A DNA stretch of 64,000 nucleotides from Membranipora membranacea (lineage: Eukaryota; Bryozoa; Gymnolaemata; Cheilostomatida; Membraniporidae). Under the pieces are notes generated by a model. The model was not told the DNA's origin, searched no databases, and was given only the letters and a program-made list of their open reading frames with translations. Position 1 is the stretch's first letter, and the number at the start of each line of letters is the position of its first letter. The stretch spans positions 22,444,001-22,508,000 of the forward strand of contig OU612065.1 of the NCBI GenBank assembly GCA_914767715.1, read 5' to 3'. Below are positions 60,501-64,000 of this stretch, in pieces. Made by a program: the position numbers and the translations under genes.

Positions 60501-63500
60501 GCTCAAAGACTTCTTTCTCAAGTTCAACAGAGTTCACAGATAGTGCAGTTGCTTCCGACACAACAGCCAGTTCCACCACCCAATCTGATGCTACCGACTC
60601 AACTACCGATGAATCAACATTCAGCACAGATGGCTCCTCGCTCAGCACTGGATCTACCGAGGATTTCAGCAGAAGTTCATCCAGCAGCATTGAGCCTCAT
60701 AGCTCAAAGACTTCTTTCTCAAGTTCAACAGAGTTCACAGATAGTGCAGTTGCTTCCGACACAACAGCCAGTTCCACCACCCAATCTGATGCTACCGACT
60801 CAACTACCGATAGATCAACATTCAGCACAGATGGCTCCTCGTTCAGCACCGGATCCACGGAGGATTTCAGCAGAAGCTCATCCAGCAGCATTGAGCCTCA
60901 TAGCTCAAAGACTACTTTCTCAAGTTCAACAGAGTTCACAGATAGTACAGTTGCTTCCGACACAACAGCTAGTTCCACTACCAAATCTGATGCTACCGGC
61001 TCGACTACCGATGGATCAACATTCAGCACAGATGGCTCCTCGCTCAGCACTGGATCCACGGAGGATTTCAGCAGAAGCTCATCCAGCAGCATTGCGCCTC
61101 ATAGCTCAAAGACTTCTTTCTCAGGTACAACTGAGTTCATAGAAAGTACAATTGCAGAGTCATCAACAACCATTGCCACAAACACCAAAATGTCAACTGC
61201 TTTGACTGACCTTGAAACTTATGAGTCAACTACATACAAAGTGAAATCTGAGGGTAGCTCTAGCACTGAAACCACAGAAAGCATGGATAAATCAACGCCC
61301 ACCGACACACCACTATCAGTATCAGAATCGATCACCAAAGCTGAATCAACAGAGCACACAGAAACAATGACATCGACTGTCACCTATTCAACAAGCATCA
61401 GAGAATCTGCAAGCTCTACCAGTGAATTTGTGCAAGATGGATCAACAACAATGAGCTCCCTAATCAGTCAACATGTGGGGGCTAGCCTGCCAACCACAAA
61501 ATTTGCCTCTGAAACAGGAGGAACCACTGACCAGACAACTGAGTCTATCACACCAACAGATGTTTCAGGGTTGACAAGCCAAGACTCATCTACAGAAACT
61601 ATGATAGAAGCATTGACGGCAGCATCAACGCTCATCACTAAGTCAACTAGTACAGATGACTCAGGCCGCACTACCAGACAATCTAGTCTATTTGAATCAA
61701 CAACTATGACCCTTCCGAATGGGCAAGAAGGTAGCTCAAGAATTTCAAGCTCAAATAGTGCTTCTGAAACACCACAAACCATGGAGATAGTGACTTCAAC
61801 TGTCACACCACTACCAGCTTCAGAATCAACAAGCCGAGATGAAACAGTTGATCTGACAAAAGCAACTTCGTATGTCACTGATTCAATATCCACTCATGAA
61901 TCAGCGAGCTCTACTGAACGGCAACAATTTGAATCAACAACAATGATCTCTCCAAATGATGAAGAGGGTAGCTCAAGCATACCGAGCACTAATAGTGCCT
62001 CTGAAGGAACAGTAACCATGGAAATATCAACAATGGCTGTCACCACCACAACAGCAGTAGAGTTGATAAGTCGAGACACAACCATGCAGCTGACAGAAAC
62101 TATGAAAGAAGCTACACTGGCGGCAACCACCCTGATCAATTTATCAACTGCAGATGAGTTTGAAGGCTCCACTAGACAATCAGAAGGAATTAGTTCAACA
62201 GCAGGTTTTTCACATGATGAAGGACGCAGCACCAGCTCACCAAATGCCAACAGTGCCGCAGAGGTTGCAACAACCATGAGAGAATCAACTCTGTCTATCA
62301 CTCCAACAACTGCTCCAGAGCTGGCCAGCCAAACAACATCTTTGGAACCGGCAGCAAATGTGGAGCAATTGTCAACGGCAGGATCCACAACAATGAGCTC
62401 GTTTGATGGAGATGGAGCCAGATCCAGCCTGCCCAGATCTCACGGTGCCCATTCAACGACAGCAATCACACCAACTGTTGCAGAGATAATAAGCCTGAAT
62501 TCTTCCCCGGCAACATCACAGATGACTGCTTCAGTTATGGCAGGACAAGACACATCATTTACAGTTGATACATCAATCCAAACTACTGACTTTGCCAGGA
62601 CTTCTCCTGATTCGATGAGCTCCATAGTGCGGACAACAACCACTGAGGCAACAATAACATCAGCATCTGATCCGACTACCACCAAACAATCTAGAAATGA
62701 CTCAGACCATTCAGCTTTGACAAGCTCAGCTACTACAACAGATGCTAATGTGAACCAACATGATACTACTAGTGTCTTACATCTTACCGCAACAACCATG
62801 AAGACAACCGCCATTGAGTCAACTGCAATAGAGTCGACCGGCACAGAGCCAAACACCATTGAATCATCCACCATGCAGTCAACTCTGATGAAGTCTACCT
62901 CCATGGCAATACAAGCAACATATATGGCTAGTTTAAGTTCCTCAAGACCATTTTCGGGCGCAGTCACAACACGGAACAATTTTACAGCTGGCGATAATGA
63001 AGTCAGTTCAACCAAGCCAAGCACAACTGAACCTATAAAATCAACAAGTGCCAATGAACCAACGACAATGTCGGCAGCATTAACTGGCACCTCTATCCTA
63101 GTTAGCAAAAACACAGACTCTGAGATTGATTCTACAACTCAAAAAACTACTCCAAGCTCTATGGGACCAACAGAACCTGTCACAGGTATAACAATAACGC
63201 TATCAGATATTGTGTCCGCTTATACAACAACTGGCACCTCGATGTCAGATACCAATAAGCCGCCAGTCATTACAGGGTCATCTATAACTGCTGAACCATC
63301 CTCAATCCATCGCACTACTACTCAACTTTGGTCTCACAGCACAAAAAGTTTAGACACTGATAAGTCGTCAACAATAACAGCAGAATTCAATTCTTCCTCA
63401 CCATTTGCAAGCCCAACTACGACAAGAGAGCCTGTATCTATTTCGGAAAGTGCCTTGTCAACGGCTTTTGGTATTACAAGCACTTCACTGTGGACTGCTA

Positions 63501-64000
63501 ATTCTGAGCGATCAACAACTGAGAGCACTGAAGGTAATCTATTGTAATAATTCTTGTCAACTTTGATTTCCAGTCAATATTGATAAAGTTCAAAAGCTGT
63601 TTAAAGATGACTACAAGTCAGCATAACTACCAAATAGCCTCACCTTACTGATGTGTTCTTTGAAACACTGGCTAGGCAAACGCGTCACCCTCAGTCCTTT
63701 TCATAGATCATGATCTTCCGCTATATTTGAAATCCCAAGAGATTGATCTGTCCACGCAGCATATGCAACGAGGCAACGATAAGATTCAATTATCGGACCA
63801 TCCTAGAACGGCAGGTGCTGTTATTACGGTAATTTTATCTTTGCAGAGCCTACTTTTGAAAACTCAGCCTCCACAAGCACTATGGAGCCAACAAAGGATG
63901 TTGATGGTAAATCCTGCACCAGCATCCTATTTTGTACTCCTTACATAATTATATAATATTTTATATAATATATATATTGCGAACAAAAATGTCCTAATCA
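57581..64000 (+). CDS. Gene 5: large Ser/Thr-rich mucin-like protein (partial, runs off the window)
   Basis: Exons 57581-57632, 57909-63533 and 63847-63906, all joined in phase 1; the last donor (gtaaat at 63907) shows that it continues. The start MSLSLMLLLLDHTLGFTG is a short signal peptide whose exon ends in phase 1 like those of genes 2-4. Exon 2 is 5,625 nt and encodes 1,875 residues: 16 copies of a 67-residue repeat, then about 800 residues of diverged Ser/Thr/Glu-rich sequence with weak longer repeats. Essentially Cys-free (one Cys in repeat 9, TDCSSFSTG). Predicted to be a heavily O-glycosylated rod. By analogy with genes 1-3 the missing 3' part may encode EGF, juxtamembrane module and membrane helix, but that is not seen. 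Internal long ORFs in other frames are shadows. Confidence 0.8.
57909..61130 (+). repeat. 201-nt (67-residue) coding tandem repeat, 16 copies
   Basis: Copies recur exactly every 201 nt. Landmarks in each: EFTDS.VASDTTASSTT, TFSTDGSSLSTGSTEDFS and SIEPHSSKT. Variation is patterned: the variant TVAFDTT occurs at copies 1,005 nt (five units) apart with similar neighbours, and the variant DRSTFSTD at copies 1,206 nt (six units) apart. This indicates block duplication on top of single-unit expansion. The first copy is the most diverged. Confidence 0.92.
61400..62480 (+). repeat. Diverged ~75-90-residue repeats in gene 5 exon 2
   Basis: About five weak copies begin with STTM: DGSTTMSSLISQ, FESTTMTLPNGQEGSS, FESTTMISPNDEEGSS, SSTAGFSHDEGRSTSS and GSTTMSSFDGDGARSS. 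Each is followed by N/H-SA-rich sequence, a T-M-E/R element and a SRD/SQ-T element. These are much older than the 67-residue array. Confidence 0.6.

Noticed and set aside
57876-61142. A second long forward frame (over 1,000 codons) rich in Leu, Gln, Pro and Ala, and sixteen 64-codon antisense frames every 201 nt
   Set aside because: The repeat length is a multiple of three, so an accidental open frame in one unit is open in all. The Ser/Thr frame has the splice phases, signal peptide and relatives in the cluster.
62440-63114. 224-codon minus-strand frame rich in Val and Ala
   Set aside because: It is the antisense shadow of a Ser/Thr-rich coding exon, where TCA/ACA-type codons avoid antisense stops.

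Overview
The window is a piece of an animal (metazoan) nuclear genome. Every recognisable gene is on the + strand and is broken into many GT-AG exons. The domains are those of animal extracellular proteins: adamalysin/ADAMTS protease, LDL-receptor class A, NIDO, AMOP, VWD, calcium-binding EGF, and Ser/Thr-rich mucin stalks. The DNA is AT-rich and the introns are rich in short inverted-repeat elements. I cannot fix the species; an invertebrate is most likely and a non-bilaterian is possible, but that is only inference.

Gene 1 fills positions 1-42909. I joined 68 exons by hand. Splice phases and reading frame agree throughout, giving about 4,742 residues. Domain order is signal peptide, propeptide with a furin-type RSKR site, M12B metalloprotease domain (HELGHNLGSYHD plus a Met-turn), ADAMTS-type Cys-rich segment, about 24 LDLa modules, a roughly 1,400-residue Ser/Thr mucin stalk, NIDO, AMOP, VWD, an Ig-like segment, EGF modules, a two-part juxtamembrane module, one transmembrane helix and a PPxY-containing tail. 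It looks like a membrane-anchored MUC4-like protein with a metalloprotease at its far N-terminus.

Gene 2 (44640-47048) and gene 3 (47911-about 51801) follow in tandem. Each has its own signal peptide and repeats only the last part of gene 1: juxtamembrane module, transmembrane helix and tail. The three module exons keep the same phases, with lengths 104/116/188 in genes 1 and 2 and 104/107/188 in gene 3. I do not recognise this module as a named family; a SEA-like fold is an inference.

Gene 4 (54880 to at least 56543) and gene 5 (57581 to beyond the window end) are secreted or surface Ser/Thr-rich mucin-like genes. They use the same octapeptide stalk motif as gene 1 (gene 4) and a 67-residue tandem repeat, 16 copies in one 5.6 kb exon (gene 5).

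The window thus reads as a local cluster built by tandem duplication of phase-1 exon cassettes: signal peptides, Ser/Thr stalk exons and a processed juxtamembrane module. Introns and spacers hold fold-back/MITE-like elements and simple repeats. No RNA gene, CRISPR array or convincing minus-strand gene was seen.
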